DNA from: an uncultured Chitinophaga sp.
GTDB taxonomy: Bacteria; Bacteroidota; Bacteroidia; Chitinophagales; Chitinophagaceae
Assembly (NCBI RefSeq): GCF_946479755.1
Contig: NZ_CAMLHC010000025.1
Coordinates: 1-64,000, forward strand
Direction of reading: 5' to 3'
Length of the DNA: 64,000 bases
Positions 50,500 to 59,398 of the stretch are shown piece by piece. Numbering within the stretch: the stretch's first letter is position 1; each line of letters starts with the position of its first letter. A program made the position numbers and the translations under genes. The notes beneath the pieces were generated by a model. That model searched no databases and was not told the origin of the DNA. It was given only the letters and a program-made list of their open reading frames with translations.

Positions 50500-51183
50500 T
50501 TGGAACAGGATAAGATCATTTTTTTGCAAAAAGCCTACAAAGGCAGGTATTACTTTGGTATTTTCCTGCTGTTGCTTCCCCTCGCTGCAGCGTTGCTGGT
50601 GTTCTGGAACACTTACCCGTTTGCCTATACGTGCCCGGTCGATCCCATCTCCGGGCAGGAACTCTGGCGCGGTGAAATACTGCATTCCCGGATACGCGAC
50701 AGCTGGCTGGCGACAGGTTCGGTGGCCGTTATCTGTGGCCTGATGTGCCTGGCCGTCTGGAAATGGACACAGCATTTCATCACCGGCTACACCCATATCG
50801 CCCGGGATATGTCCGAAAAAGATTTTGAGCGCATGCGCAGGCTGCGGGATGGCTTATCAAGCTATAACCCTAACAGCATCATTCCTCCTTACCTTGTAAA
50901 AGAGAATGTATTGTATGTCTTTAAAGCTTTCCGTACGCTGACTATCCCTTTCGGCGAAATGGACGAAATGGGCATCTGTTATAACTACGGTAAAGGAAGG
51001 ACTCCTAATGACCAGGTATATATTAAAGCTGGCGGGCATCACTACTACTTTCACATTGCCAATAGCAGGAACTACACAGAAGAATTAGAAATACTGGCCA
51101 GAAATGCCACCCCGCCGGTCCCGGTTGTTCACTACAAAACGCTGACAGGCCACCTGGTAGCCACTTTCCGGAGAAGCAGATAA
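50500..51183 (+). CDS. Hypothetical membrane protein with two N-terminal helices
   Basis: A 227-residue protein with two hydrophobic helices: YFGIFLLLLPLAAALLVFW (about 18-36) and WLATGSVAVICGLMCLAVW (about 69-87). A hydrophilic C-terminal domain of about 140 residues follows, containing YLVKENVLYVFKAFRTLTIPFGEMDEMGI and HHYYFHIANS. The layout is like small PH-domain-type or DUF-membrane proteins common in Chitinophaga; no family recognised. The start is TTG 50500, since no ATG precedes the first helix. Its stop lies 10 bp from the convergent pentapeptide-repeat gene. Confidence 0.7.
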   Translation: MEQDKIIFLQKAYKGRYYFGIFLLLLPLAAALLVFWNTYPFAYTCPVDPISGQELWRGEILHSRIRDSWLATGSVAVICGLMCLAVWKWTQHFITGYTHIARDMSEKDFERMRRLRDGLSSYNPNSIIPPYLVKENVLYVFKAFRTLTIPFGEMDEMGICYNYGKGRTPNDQVYIKAGGHHYYFHIANSRNYTEELEILARNATPPVPVVHYKTLTGHLVATFRRSR

Positions 51184-51193
51184 GATGTTAATG

Positions 51194-51781
51194 TTAAAAC
51201 TCAATATCCAGGTTGTATTTATAGAGTAGCCCGGTCAGGTTCATCGCAGAAAAACGGGCTTTCTTCAGCTTATTAAAATCCGGATCTATCCCGAAATTAA
51301 GGGCGGTCCTGAAATCCGCTTTTTCCAGGACCGTATTGGAGAACCTGGCGCCCGACAGGTCCGCATTTCTGAAATCAGCGGCCGTTAAATCGGCTTCTGA
51401 AAAATCTACCTCTTTTAGGGAGCACTCCCAAAAGGGCGTCTTCCGCAGCCTCGTGCCCAGGAAAGTGGAATAGTCGAGTATGCATGCATAAAAGGAGAAG
51501 GAAAACATCAAGCGGTTACACTGCGTAAAGTCAATGCCCAACATCTTGCACTCCGTAAAGCTGGCATCCCTGAAACCCGCACTGTTCAATATTGCCATTG
51601 AAAAATTGCACTGCCTGAAGTGGCAGTCCACAAAATCATTGCCCCGTAAATCACTCTTCGAAAAATCACACCCTATAAATTCGCATTGTATGAACTCCCT
51701 GTTCTTCAGTCTTTTTTCAGCATAGTTCACATCGGTAAATGTTTTCTGCTGATGTACTATCGGCCCGTTTGATCTCGTCAT
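51194..51781 (-). CDS. Qnr-like pentapeptide-repeat protein
   Basis: A 195-residue right-handed quadrilateral beta-helix protein. From about residue 25 to 175 nearly every fifth residue is Phe or Leu, in repeats such as CEFIG, CDFSK, SDLRG, ADLTA, ADFRN and ADLSG. Length, the NREFIQCEFIGCDFSKSDLRG opening and the break near the middle resemble Qnr and McbG proteins, which mimic DNA and protect gyrase from quinolones or microcin. It follows the tetR gene on the same strand (30 bp apart), beside an efflux operon. Gyrase protection is inference. ATG 51781 was preferred to a TTG two codons earlier. Confidence 0.85.
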   Translation of the reverse strand: MTRSNGPIVHQQKTFTDVNYAEKRLKNREFIQCEFIGCDFSKSDLRGNDFVDCHFRQCNFSMAILNSAGFRDASFTECKMLGIDFTQCNRLMFSFSFYACILDYSTFLGTRLRKTPFWECSLKEVDFSEADLTAADFRNADLSGARFSNTVLEKADFRTALNFGIDPDFNKLKKARFSAMNLTGLLYKYNLDIEF

Positions 51782-51811
51782 AAACAATGATTTTTTCAGG
51801 AAAAAAGCTGA

Positions 51812-52357
51812 CTACCTTTTCAGATGTTTTAATATCTTCTGTTTGGTTTCGTCATTAACAACAGAGAAACCAAAACCTTCAGAATACCAGATACCATCTG
51901 CCACCAGTAGCATGATAAGGCTATGGATGCTTACGTCGGTGCCATCCGGCGGCATAATATTCGCCTGGTACCATTCCTCCCACCATTTTCTGTACTGTGG
52001 ACTGGCAAGGATAGACTTGATAACGATACTCATTAATTTTTGATATTGCGCATCGTTACTTTTATCAATGACAAATTTCAGGTACCCATAAGCTTTATCA
52101 CCGTTACCAACTTCCTCATTGAACACCTGCATCCATTCCGTGAGTCCGGCAAGGCTGCGTTTCATGAGCTCATCCAGCAGCTCGTCCTTGTTTTTAAAGT
52201 GATGGATGATCCCTCCTTTGCTCAGGCCCGTTTTATCAGCTATCGCCTGGAAGGTCACGTCATGCCAGTCTCCAGCAGCTCCTATTTCAGTGGCAGCGTC
52301 AAGAATCAGCTGCTTGTTCAGTTCCGGTTCCTTTTTTCGTTTGTACGCGTTTTCCAT
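51812..52357 (-). CDS. TetR/AcrR family transcriptional regulator
   Basis: A 181-residue repressor. The helix-turn-helix (residues about 28-52) is VTFQAIADKTGLSKGGIIHHFKNKDELLDEL, the classic TetR pattern. The C-terminal half is helical and hydrophobic, the ligand-binding domain. It is divergent from the RND efflux operon and followed by the Qnr-like gene. A 14-bp palindrome between the divergent promoters is a probable operator, so it most likely represses itself and the pump. Confidence 0.92.
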   Translation of the reverse strand: MENAYKRKKEPELNKQLILDAATEIGAAGDWHDVTFQAIADKTGLSKGGIIHHFKNKDELLDELMKRSLAGLTEWMQVFNEEVGNGDKAYGYLKFVIDKSNDAQYQKLMSIVIKSILASPQYRKWWEEWYQANIMPPDGTDVSIHSLIMLLVADGIWYSEGFGFSVVNDETKQKILKHLKR

Positions 52358-52361
52358 AACA

Positions 52362-52392
52362 TAAAGATACCGACCATACGGTTTGTTTCAAA
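52362..52392 (-). promoter_or_regulatory. Promoter of tetR
   Basis: On the minus strand, TTTG (52392-52389), a 19-bp spacer, and TATCTTTA (52369-52362). This fits the Bacteroidota promoter consensus apart from the last base. The palindrome 52369-52382 lies in the spacer. Confidence 0.55.
52369..52382. promoter_or_regulatory. Probable TetR operator palindrome
   Basis: ACCGACCATACGGT is an inverted repeat (ACCG/CGGT, 6-bp centre), a shape typical of TetR-family operators. It sits between the tetR -7 and -33 boxes and touches the -33 box of the opposite, efflux-side promoter. A bound repressor would block both. Confidence 0.55.
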
Positions 52393-52413
52393 ATTTTTCT
52401 TACCTTAGCATTG
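52382..52413 (+). promoter_or_regulatory. Possible promoter of the RND efflux operon
   Basis: TTTG (52382-52385), a 20-bp spacer, and TAGCATTG (52406-52413), one mismatch from TAnnTTTG. It would give a leader of about 300 nt before the adaptor gene. The leader includes a 38-codon open frame at 52501-52617 of uncertain meaning. Confidence 0.4.
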
Positions 52414-52724
52414 TCATTAGCCTTCAGAGAAGAACCAAAAGCCAGAAAGTCCGCGAAACCAGTTCTCAGGGAGAAGCATCCTACGCAGGAACTACCATTT
52501 ATGACATTACAGACAAACATATACAAACTTACGGTGAAATCCGTGCCACCTGCAATTCCGGGAGCCAGGCCCATTCGCATTTTTATGCTGGTGGCCTACT
52601 GGAACGTGCTCTTCTAAACAAGTTGTTCAGATCCCTATTGCGCACTGATTTTTAGTTGAACCGGTTATACTACATAGCCGGATATGGCTTCTTATGTCAT
52701 GTACCTACATCAAACCATCAAATT

Positions 52725-53885
52725 ATGCAACATATTACAAGATACGCCCTGCTTGTTTCACTTACCGGATGCCTGCTAAGCTCCTGCGGCAACAATACGG
52801 AAAACGACCCGCAGTGGGGCACGGGCGCCCCTCAGCCATTTCCGGTGATCACCGTCACCGCCGCTAACACAGTCTTAAACGAAGACTATCCCGCAGTGCT
52901 GGAAGGACAGCAGAACGTAGAAATCCGCCCGAAAGTGGACGGATTTATTGAAAAGATATATATCGATGAAGGCGCCACAGTAAAGGCAGGTACACTTCTT
53001 TTTAAAATACATGCCCCGCAGTATGAACAGGAAGTACGGACAGCGCAGGCCGCCGTCAGGAGCGCCGAAGCAGCCCTGAGTACCGCGAAAATCCAGCTGG
53101 AAAAAGCCATACCCCTCGCGGAAAAAGGTATTGTCAACAAGTTTGAGGTGGAAGAAGCGCGTTATAATGTGCAGGCGAAGGAGGCGCTACTGTCGCAAGC
53201 CAGCGCCAGTCTGGCCAATGCAAAAACAAATATCGGGTACACCACCATTGTCAGTCCCGTTAATGGCGTTATTGGCGCCATTCCTTTCAAAACAGGAAGC
53301 CTCGTCAGCAGCTCCTCTCCGCAGCCATTAACCACCGTGTCCGACATCGGCAGGATTTACGCCTACTTTTCCCTGAACGAAAAACAGTTTCTCGAATTTT
53401 CGGATGCTTCATCCGGCGACGGGATAAATGATAAAATAAAACGCTTTCCGCCGGTAAGCCTGATCCTTGCCAATGGTCGGGAATATGCTCAAAAAGGGCG
53501 ATTGGAAACCGTCGGGGGACTGATCAATACCACTACCGGATCTGCCACTTTCCGCGCGGTCTTTGGTAACCCATCAGGCGCCATCAGAAGCGGATCAAGT
53601 GCCACTATACGTATCAACAGGCTCCTGCAGCATGCCGTCATTATTCCCCAAAGCGCTACCTACGAAATGCAGGACAAAAAATTCGTTTACGTCGTTAGTA
53701 AAGAAGGCATCGTCAGCAGCCGGGAGCTTCTCGTGCACCCTGTCTCCAGCGACAGAAACTATGTCGTTCAATCAGGGCTGGCAGCCGGCGAAAAAATCGT
53801 CACCGGGGGCATGGGAAATTTGAAAGACAGCATGAAGATCATTCCGGCCGATCCGTCTAAAATGGCCGCAGCTACCCGATACTAA
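52725..53885 (+). CDS. RND efflux periplasmic adaptor (membrane fusion protein), lipoprotein
   Basis: A 386-residue MexA/AcrA-type adaptor. The N-terminus MQHITRYALL leads to lipobox LLSSC (Cys21). Domains in order: lipoyl half-motif (VEIRPKVDGFIEKIYIDEGATVKAGTLLFKI), helical hairpin (about 95-160, rich in Ala and Glu), second lipoyl half (IVSPVNGVIGAI), then beta-barrel and membrane-proximal domains (GSSATIRINRLLQHAVIIPQSATYEM). It bridges the inner-membrane pump and the outer-membrane channel encoded next. ATG 52725 was chosen for its signal sequence; an upstream ATG at 52656 gives unrelated residues. Confidence 0.93.
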   Translation: MQHITRYALLVSLTGCLLSSCGNNTENDPQWGTGAPQPFPVITVTAANTVLNEDYPAVLEGQQNVEIRPKVDGFIEKIYIDEGATVKAGTLLFKIHAPQYEQEVRTAQAAVRSAEAALSTAKIQLEKAIPLAEKGIVNKFEVEEARYNVQAKEALLSQASASLANAKTNIGYTTIVSPVNGVIGAIPFKTGSLVSSSSPQPLTTVSDIGRIYAYFSLNEKQFLEFSDASSGDGINDKIKRFPPVSLILANGREYAQKGRLETVGGLINTTTGSATFRAVFGNPSGAIRSGSSATIRINRLLQHAVIIPQSATYEMQDKKFVYVVSKEGIVSSRELLVHPVSSDRNYVVQSGLAAGEKIVTGGMGNLKDSMKIIPADPSKMAAATRY

Positions 53886-53909
53886 GCACAAAATTGTTTC
53901 ACCAGGCGG

Positions 53910-53928
53910 CAGCACCCTGTGGGTGCTG
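53910..53928 (+). other. Intercistronic hairpin between adaptor and pump genes
   Basis: CAGCACCC pairs with GGGTGCTG around a 3-nt loop. It lies between the adaptor stop and the pump ATG and has no U tract, so it is not a terminator. It could stabilise the upstream mRNA or set the ratio of the two proteins. Confidence 0.45.
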
Positions 53929-53948
53929 TGGTCATCATATGCGCATAT

Positions 53949-56900
53949 ATGTTACGAACGTTTATAGAAAAACCAGTCCGGTCAACAGTTATATCCATCA
54001 TCATTGTTGTATTGGGATTACTGGGTTTATTTACCCTGCCTGTCTCCCAATACCCCGACATAGCCCCGCCTACGGTGGAAGTAAAAACCAGTTTCCAGGG
54101 AGCCAATGCGGACGTTGTGCTGAACAGCGTCATCATACCACTGGAAGAACAGATCAACGGCGTGGAAAATATGACCTATATGACTTCCAGCGCCGGCAAC
54201 GACGGCACGGCTACTATCACCATATTTTTCAAACTGGGCACCGATCCGGACCTGGCGGCCATCAATGTACAGAACAGGGTAACAAAGGCCACCAGCCTTT
54301 TACCCGCTGATGTGATCAGATCAGGTATTACCACCAGCAAAAGACAAGCTAGCCTTGTATATATTTTTGATGTATACAGCACGCATAAGTCATACGACGA
54401 GACTTTCCTGCAAAACTATGTGAACCTGAACATCATGCCGCAACTGAAGCGGGTGACGGGCGTGGGAGATGCATTTATCTACGGTGCGCACGACTACTCC
54501 ATGCGTATCTGGCTGAAGCCGGAGGTAATGGCCACCTACGGACTGATGCCGCAGGACATTATTCAGAAACTGACAGAGCAGAACATCGAAGCAGCTCCGG
54601 GCAAGTTCGGTGAAAACGGAGACCAGGCTTTCCAGTATGTCATGAAGTACAAAGGCCGGCTTAAAACCGCAGGTGAATTTGACAAGATCGTTATCCGCGC
54701 TAACGGGAAAGGCAACACGCTATACCTGAAAGATGTGGCAAAAGTGGAGCTGGGGGCACTCAGCTATGCCACCAGCGCCGTTACTGACGGAGGCCATCCC
54801 ACTTCTACCATAGCGATTACCCAATCTGAAGGTTCCAACGCACACGAACTGATACAGCAGTGTGAACAGATACTGAAAGAAAGCGCCAAAGACTTTCCGG
54901 ACGGATTACACTATAAAGTTTTTCTAAACGCCAATGAGTTCCTGGACGCGTCCATTGACAAAGTGATGCATACCCTGCTGGAAGCATTCATCCTCGTATT
55001 TTTGGTGGTATTCATATTCCTGCAGGACTTCCGCTCTACGCTGATCCCTGCCATATCTGTACCGGTGGCCATTATTGGCACTTTCTTCTTTCTGAAGCTG
55101 TTTGGGTTCAGTATCAACATGCTGACGTTATTCGCACTGGTGCTGGCCATCGGCATCGTGGTAGATGACGCCATCGTGGTGGTGGAAGCCGTGCATTCCA
55201 AAATGTCCCACGGAATACGCAACGCTAAAAAAGCTACCCTCCATGCCATGCGTGAAATCAGTGGCGCTATTATCTCCATCACCCTGGTAATGGCGGCAGT
55301 ATTTATTCCCGTTTCCTTTATCAATGGCTCCGCGGGCGTTTTCTACAGGCAATTTGGCCTTACGCTGGCCATTGCGATTATTATCTCTGCCATTAACGCA
55401 CTAACGCTGAGTCCTGCGCTCTGCGCCATCTTTCTGAAACGCCATCATCATGAAGGCGTTACCCCAAAAGGAAGGTGGTACTGGTTCTGCAAAGGTTTTA
55501 ACAACACTTTTGAATCCACGGCCCTGCGATACAAAAGGACCGTAAAATTCTTCCTCCGGAAAAAGTGGATAGCCATAGCGGTACTGGTTTCGTTCTCCGT
55601 ACTCTGTTGGTTGCTGATAAAAACCACGCCCAGCGGGTTCGTTCCCAACGAAGACGGAGGCGCCATTTTCAGCGATATCATTTTGCCACCTTCTGCTTCA
55701 CTGGAAAGGACCGCAGCCTTGTCCGACGAAGTAGAGAAAATTGTCCGTTCCATTCCGGAAGTAGCTACCGTGACACGGCTCGCCGGGCAGGACCTGATCA
55801 GTGGCGCCGGGGGATCATATGCAGCCCTGTTTATACGCCTGAAGCCATGGGCGGAACGGAAAAATAAAGGACAGGATGTTCAAAGCATCGTGGGCCAGCT
55901 ATTCGGGCGAACCGCACATATAAAGGGAGCACAAATTATATTCTTCCCTTCGCCTACTTTACTCGGCTTCGGCAACACCACCGGTTTCGAATTTAACCTG
56001 CAGGACCGTACCAACGGCGACATGAACCAGTTTAACCAGGTAACCAATAAGTTCCTGGGTGCGCTGAACCAGCGGCCGGAGATCCTTTACGCCACCACGT
56101 CCTTCAATAATAGTTTCCCTCAGTTCCAACTGGAGATCAACGTAGAAAAATGTGAACAGGCAGGGGTAGCACTGAATACCGTGCTAACGACCATGCAGGG
56201 ATATTATGGTGGTATATACGCATCCGACTTCAACCGGTTTGGCAAACAATACCGGGTAATGGTACAGGGCGACCAGCGGTCAAGAACAACGCCGGCAAGC
56301 CTTAACGGCATCTATGTACGTACCGGTAAAGGATTGATGGCTCCCATTGCGGAGTTTGTGACGCTGAAAAAAACATACGGATCGGAGTTTATCAACAGGT
56401 TCAATTTATTTAATTCCGCCGCCGTCACCGGCTTACAAAAACCAGGATACAGTTCCGGTGATGCCATCAGGGCTATCCGGGAGGTAGCCAGTCAAACCCT
56501 GCCCAGGAAATATACGTATGAATTTTCCGGGCTTTCCAGGGAAGAGGTGGAGAGCGGCAACCAGGTCATTATCATATTCCTGTTATGCCTGATATTCGTT
56601 TACTTTCTCTTATGCGCGCAATACGAAAGTTATATCCTTCCATTTGTGGTGCTGCTTTCGCTGCCGGTTGGCGTGGCCGGCGCCTTTCTGTTCGCGAAAC
56701 TCCTGGGCATTGACAACAACATTTTTGTGCAGATCAGCCTGATCATGCTCATTGGACTGCTGGCTAAAAATGCCATTCTGATCGTCGAATTCGCACTACA
56801 GCACAGGAGGAGCGGACAAAGCCTTGCCCGTTCGGCCATTAGCGGAGCCACCGCCCGGTTGCGACCTATTTTAATGACTTCGTTCGCGTTTATCCTTGGG

Positions 56901-57104
56901 TTGTTTCCACTCATGCTGTCCCAGGGCGCAGGCGCTATGAGCAACCGTTCCATTGGCACCGCCGCCGTAGGAGGAATGTTGTTCGGAACTGTTTTCGGAA
57001 TCCTTATCATCCCCACCCTGTTTATTTTCTGCCAGCGCATACAGGAAAAAATCAGTGCCCCGGCGCCTGAATATCAAAAGTTGCCGGACGTCTCTGTCAT
57101 CTGA
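53949..57104 (+). CDS. RND family multidrug efflux pump (AcrB/HAE1 type)
   Basis: A 1051-residue proton-driven pump of the inner membrane. The first helix (FIEKPVRSTVISIIIVVLGLLGL) is followed by QYPDIAPPTVEV, typical of HAE1 pumps. The proton-relay residues are present: two Asp in GIVVDDAIVVVEAV (fourth helix) and the Lys in GLLAKNAILIVEF (tenth helix). Length and two-fold repeat are normal, so it should be functional. ATG 53949 was preferred over a GTG ten codons upstream inside the hairpin region. Substrates cannot be predicted. Confidence 0.96.
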   Translation: MLRTFIEKPVRSTVISIIIVVLGLLGLFTLPVSQYPDIAPPTVEVKTSFQGANADVVLNSVIIPLEEQINGVENMTYMTSSAGNDGTATITIFFKLGTDPDLAAINVQNRVTKATSLLPADVIRSGITTSKRQASLVYIFDVYSTHKSYDETFLQNYVNLNIMPQLKRVTGVGDAFIYGAHDYSMRIWLKPEVMATYGLMPQDIIQKLTEQNIEAAPGKFGENGDQAFQYVMKYKGRLKTAGEFDKIVIRANGKGNTLYLKDVAKVELGALSYATSAVTDGGHPTSTIAITQSEGSNAHELIQQCEQILKESAKDFPDGLHYKVFLNANEFLDASIDKVMHTLLEAFILVFLVVFIFLQDFRSTLIPAISVPVAIIGTFFFLKLFGFSINMLTLFALVLAIGIVVDDAIVVVEAVHSKMSHGIRNAKKATLHAMREISGAIISITLVMAAVFIPVSFINGSAGVFYRQFGLTLAIAIIISAINALTLSPALCAIFLKRHHHEGVTPKGRWYWFCKGFNNTFESTALRYKRTVKFFLRKKWIAIAVLVSFSVLCWLLIKTTPSGFVPNEDGGAIFSDIILPPSASLERTAALSDEVEKIVRSIPEVATVTRLAGQDLISGAGGSYAALFIRLKPWAERKNKGQDVQSIVGQLFGRTAHIKGAQIIFFPSPTLLGFGNTTGFEFNLQDRTNGDMNQFNQVTNKFLGALNQRPEILYATTSFNNSFPQFQLEINVEKCEQAGVALNTVLTTMQGYYGGIYASDFNRFGKQYRVMVQGDQRSRTTPASLNGIYVRTGKGLMAPIAEFVTLKKTYGSEFINRFNLFNSAAVTGLQKPGYSSGDAIRAIREVASQTLPRKYTYEFSGLSREEVESGNQVIIIFLLCLIFVYFLLCAQYESYILPFVVLLSLPVGVAGAFLFAKLLGIDNNIFVQISLIMLIGLLAKNAILIVEFALQHRRSGQSLARSAISGATARLRPILMTSFAFILGLFPLMLSQGAGAMSNRSIGTAAVGGMLFGTVFGILIIPTLFIFCQRIQEKISAPAPEYQKLPDVSVI

Positions 57105-57131
57105 TCCTCTCACACAAAACTCAGGAACAAC

Positions 57132-58514
57132 ATGAAAATTCAATATAAATGGATAGTGCCCGGTGTGGTTTTAATAGCCTCCTGTCAGGTAACCAAAAAA
57201 TATCAGCCACCAGCTCTTCCTCCTTCCGCCCAATACAGAGAACAGCTGAATACTGACAGTAACACTATTGCTACTATACCGTGGCACTCCTTTTTTGCTG
57301 ACACGGTGTTGCAAAGCCTCATCCAGGAAGGTATTGACAACAATACCGATCTGAAAACAGCCTCGCAGCGATTATTTATTTCAGCAACCAACCTGTGGAA
57401 AAGCCGGCAGGCATTTCTTCCCGAGCTAACAGGTACCACGGGCGTCAAACAATCCAAGCTCGCCTTTCCGCAAGCATTCGGATTTGTGAAGGAAGCCACT
57501 CAATATGACGTAGGTATTGCTGCGAGCTGGGAAGCTGATATCTGGGGCAAATTAAGCAGCGCCAAAAGGGCGGCTTATGCCCGGTTAATGGCCACCGCAG
57601 CTGCACAGAGAGCTGTTCAGACGCAGCTGATCGCAGACATTGCAACGAATTATGTGTTGTTGCTTTCCCTGGATGAACAACTTAAGCTGCTTAACCGGAC
57701 AGTGGCAAACCGGTGGGAAGACGTGAAGACGATGGAGGCGCTAAACGCCTCCAACATCGTCAACGGCGCCGCTGTAGTACAAAGCAAGGCCAATCACGCT
57801 GCCGCAAAAGCGGCCATCCCGGATGTACAAAAACAAATCCGCGAAACAGAAAATGCCATTTGTTTTTTACTGAACAAAGCACCGGGGCCAATAAACAGGG
57901 GAGACTTCTCCAGCCTTCACCTGCCCGTTGACATACAGGCAGGCGTGCCTGTGGCATTGTTGGAAAACAGGCCTGATGTGAAAGAGGCGGAGCAATTACT
58001 GAGAGCGTCATTTGAACATACCAATGTCGCCAGGTCATTCTTTTATCCCACTATTACAATAACAGGTGGCAGTGGCTTCTCCAGCTTCGACTTCGGCAAC
58101 TGGTTTTCCGTAACCAGCCTGTTCGCCCACATTGCCGGCGGTATAGCCCAACCCATCCTGGCTAAGGGAGAGAACAAAGCGAGACTAAAAATAGCGGAAG
58201 CGGAACAGCAGATAGCCTTTCATAGCTTTCAAAAGGTAATGGCACAGGCAGGTCAGGAAGTTTCCAATGCCTTATTTGCCATCATAACAGCCGAAGAAAA
58301 ACAGGCAGAAAGATCCCTTCAGCTTAAATTCCTGGAGCAATCGGTAGCCTTTACCAAAGAACTATTAAAATACAATTCATCAACAAACTATACCGACGTG
58401 CTTACATCCGAAAACAACCTGCTGGCCGCTCAAACCAGTCACATCGAAGACCAGATGCAGAAAATGCACGGAATCATTCAGTTATACAGGGCCCTTGGCG
58501 GCGGGTGGAGATAA
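57132..58514 (+). CDS. Outer-membrane efflux channel (TolC/OprM/NodT family), lipoprotein
   Basis: A 460-residue outer-membrane factor. The signal peptide ends with lipobox LIASC (Cys18), as in OprM-type channels. The two outer-membrane-efflux repeats are seen, with the conserved IPWHSFFAD, GIAASWEADIWGKL (typical SWELDLWG motif), LLENRPDVKEAEQLLRASF and FYPTITITGG segments. It completes the adaptor-pump-channel operon, starting 27 bp after the pump stop. Confidence 0.94.
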   Translation: MKIQYKWIVPGVVLIASCQVTKKYQPPALPPSAQYREQLNTDSNTIATIPWHSFFADTVLQSLIQEGIDNNTDLKTASQRLFISATNLWKSRQAFLPELTGTTGVKQSKLAFPQAFGFVKEATQYDVGIAASWEADIWGKLSSAKRAAYARLMATAAAQRAVQTQLIADIATNYVLLLSLDEQLKLLNRTVANRWEDVKTMEALNASNIVNGAAVVQSKANHAAAKAAIPDVQKQIRETENAICFLLNKAPGPINRGDFSSLHLPVDIQAGVPVALLENRPDVKEAEQLLRASFEHTNVARSFFYPTITITGGSGFSSFDFGNWFSVTSLFAHIAGGIAQPILAKGENKARLKIAEAEQQIAFHSFQKVMAQAGQEVSNALFAIITAEEKQAERSLQLKFLEQSVAFTKELLKYNSSTNYTDVLTSENNLLAAQTSHIEDQMQKMHGIIQLYRALGGGWR

Positions 58515-58563
58515 TATCATGGAGGCCGGCGGTCAAGTATTAAAATAACTATCTTTATCTCTG

Positions 58564-59331
58564 ATGAAAACGTATCTGCCATCACCACCGCTGCAGCCTT
58601 TCATCCAGGCTTACAAAATCATCGAAAGCCAGGATGAGAAGGTGAACCGTGTATTGCCGGATACGACACCCGCCATCGCCTTCCGGTTTAAAGGGCAGGT
58701 CCGTTACCTCGCTGGTGAACAACCGCTTGTACTGCCGGCCTCCGTTATCTCCGGCCTCAGAAGTACTGTCAGGCTGATCAACTATCAGCCTGACAGTGCC
58801 GCCATCATTGTGCAGTTCAAAGCCACCGGCGCCGCGGCATTTTTCAAAACACCGCTTCATGAACTGTTTGAGCACAGCATTTCACTGGACCATTTCTTTA
58901 GCCGGCAACAGGTAACAGACATTGAAGAGCGGCTGTCAGCAGCCACCAATGACACGCAAAGAGCCGCGTTGCTGGACAATTTCCTGCTGTCGCAGCTGCG
59001 TTTCCCCAAACAAGACCTGCTGGTACTGAGCGCCCTGCAGCAAATACATCATGTCAACGGCGATATTAATATGAAAGCTTTGGCAGCCGCCAGCTATCTC
59101 AGCCAGGACGCTTTCGAAAAACGTTTCCGGAAAGCCATTGGCACCACTCCCAAACAAATGGCTTCCATCATCCGCATGCGGTCCGTCCTTCAACAAACGC
59201 CTGCCGGCAAAAGCTTAACCCACCTCGCACTGGATGCGGGCTACTTCGACCAGGCACATTTTAACCGTAGCTTCCGGCGGTTTACCGGTCTTACGCCTAC
59301 CGCTTTCTTCCAGGCGCCGCTCTTCTGGTAA
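58564..59331 (+). CDS. AraC family transcriptional regulator
   Basis: A 255-residue activator-type protein. The C-terminal 100 residues hold the double helix-turn-helix: INMKALAAASYLSQDAFEKRFRKAIGTTPKQM and the second motif LTHLALDAGYFDQAHFNRSFRRFTGLTPTAF. The N-terminal part (YLPSPPLQPFIQAYKII...) is the DUF6597-type sensor common in Bacteroidota AraC proteins. A TATCTTTA box ends 6 bp before the ATG, so the mRNA may be nearly leaderless. The secreted SnoaL-ABM protein follows 67 bp downstream and is a plausible target. Confidence 0.92.
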   Translation: MKTYLPSPPLQPFIQAYKIIESQDEKVNRVLPDTTPAIAFRFKGQVRYLAGEQPLVLPASVISGLRSTVRLINYQPDSAAIIVQFKATGAAAFFKTPLHELFEHSISLDHFFSRQQVTDIEERLSAATNDTQRAALLDNFLLSQLRFPKQDLLVLSALQQIHHVNGDINMKALAAASYLSQDAFEKRFRKAIGTTPKQMASIIRMRSVLQQTPAGKSLTHLALDAGYFDQAHFNRSFRRFTGLTPTAFFQAPLFW

Positions 59332-59398
59332 AATCACTGATTTTTTACAATGATACGGGTGTCCTATTCCTCAATTTTGTGGTACTAAACAATATCAC

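Noticed and set aside
50232..50513. A 93-codon frame upstream of the 50500 membrane protein
   Set aside because: It overlaps the start of that gene and has no protein-like pattern.
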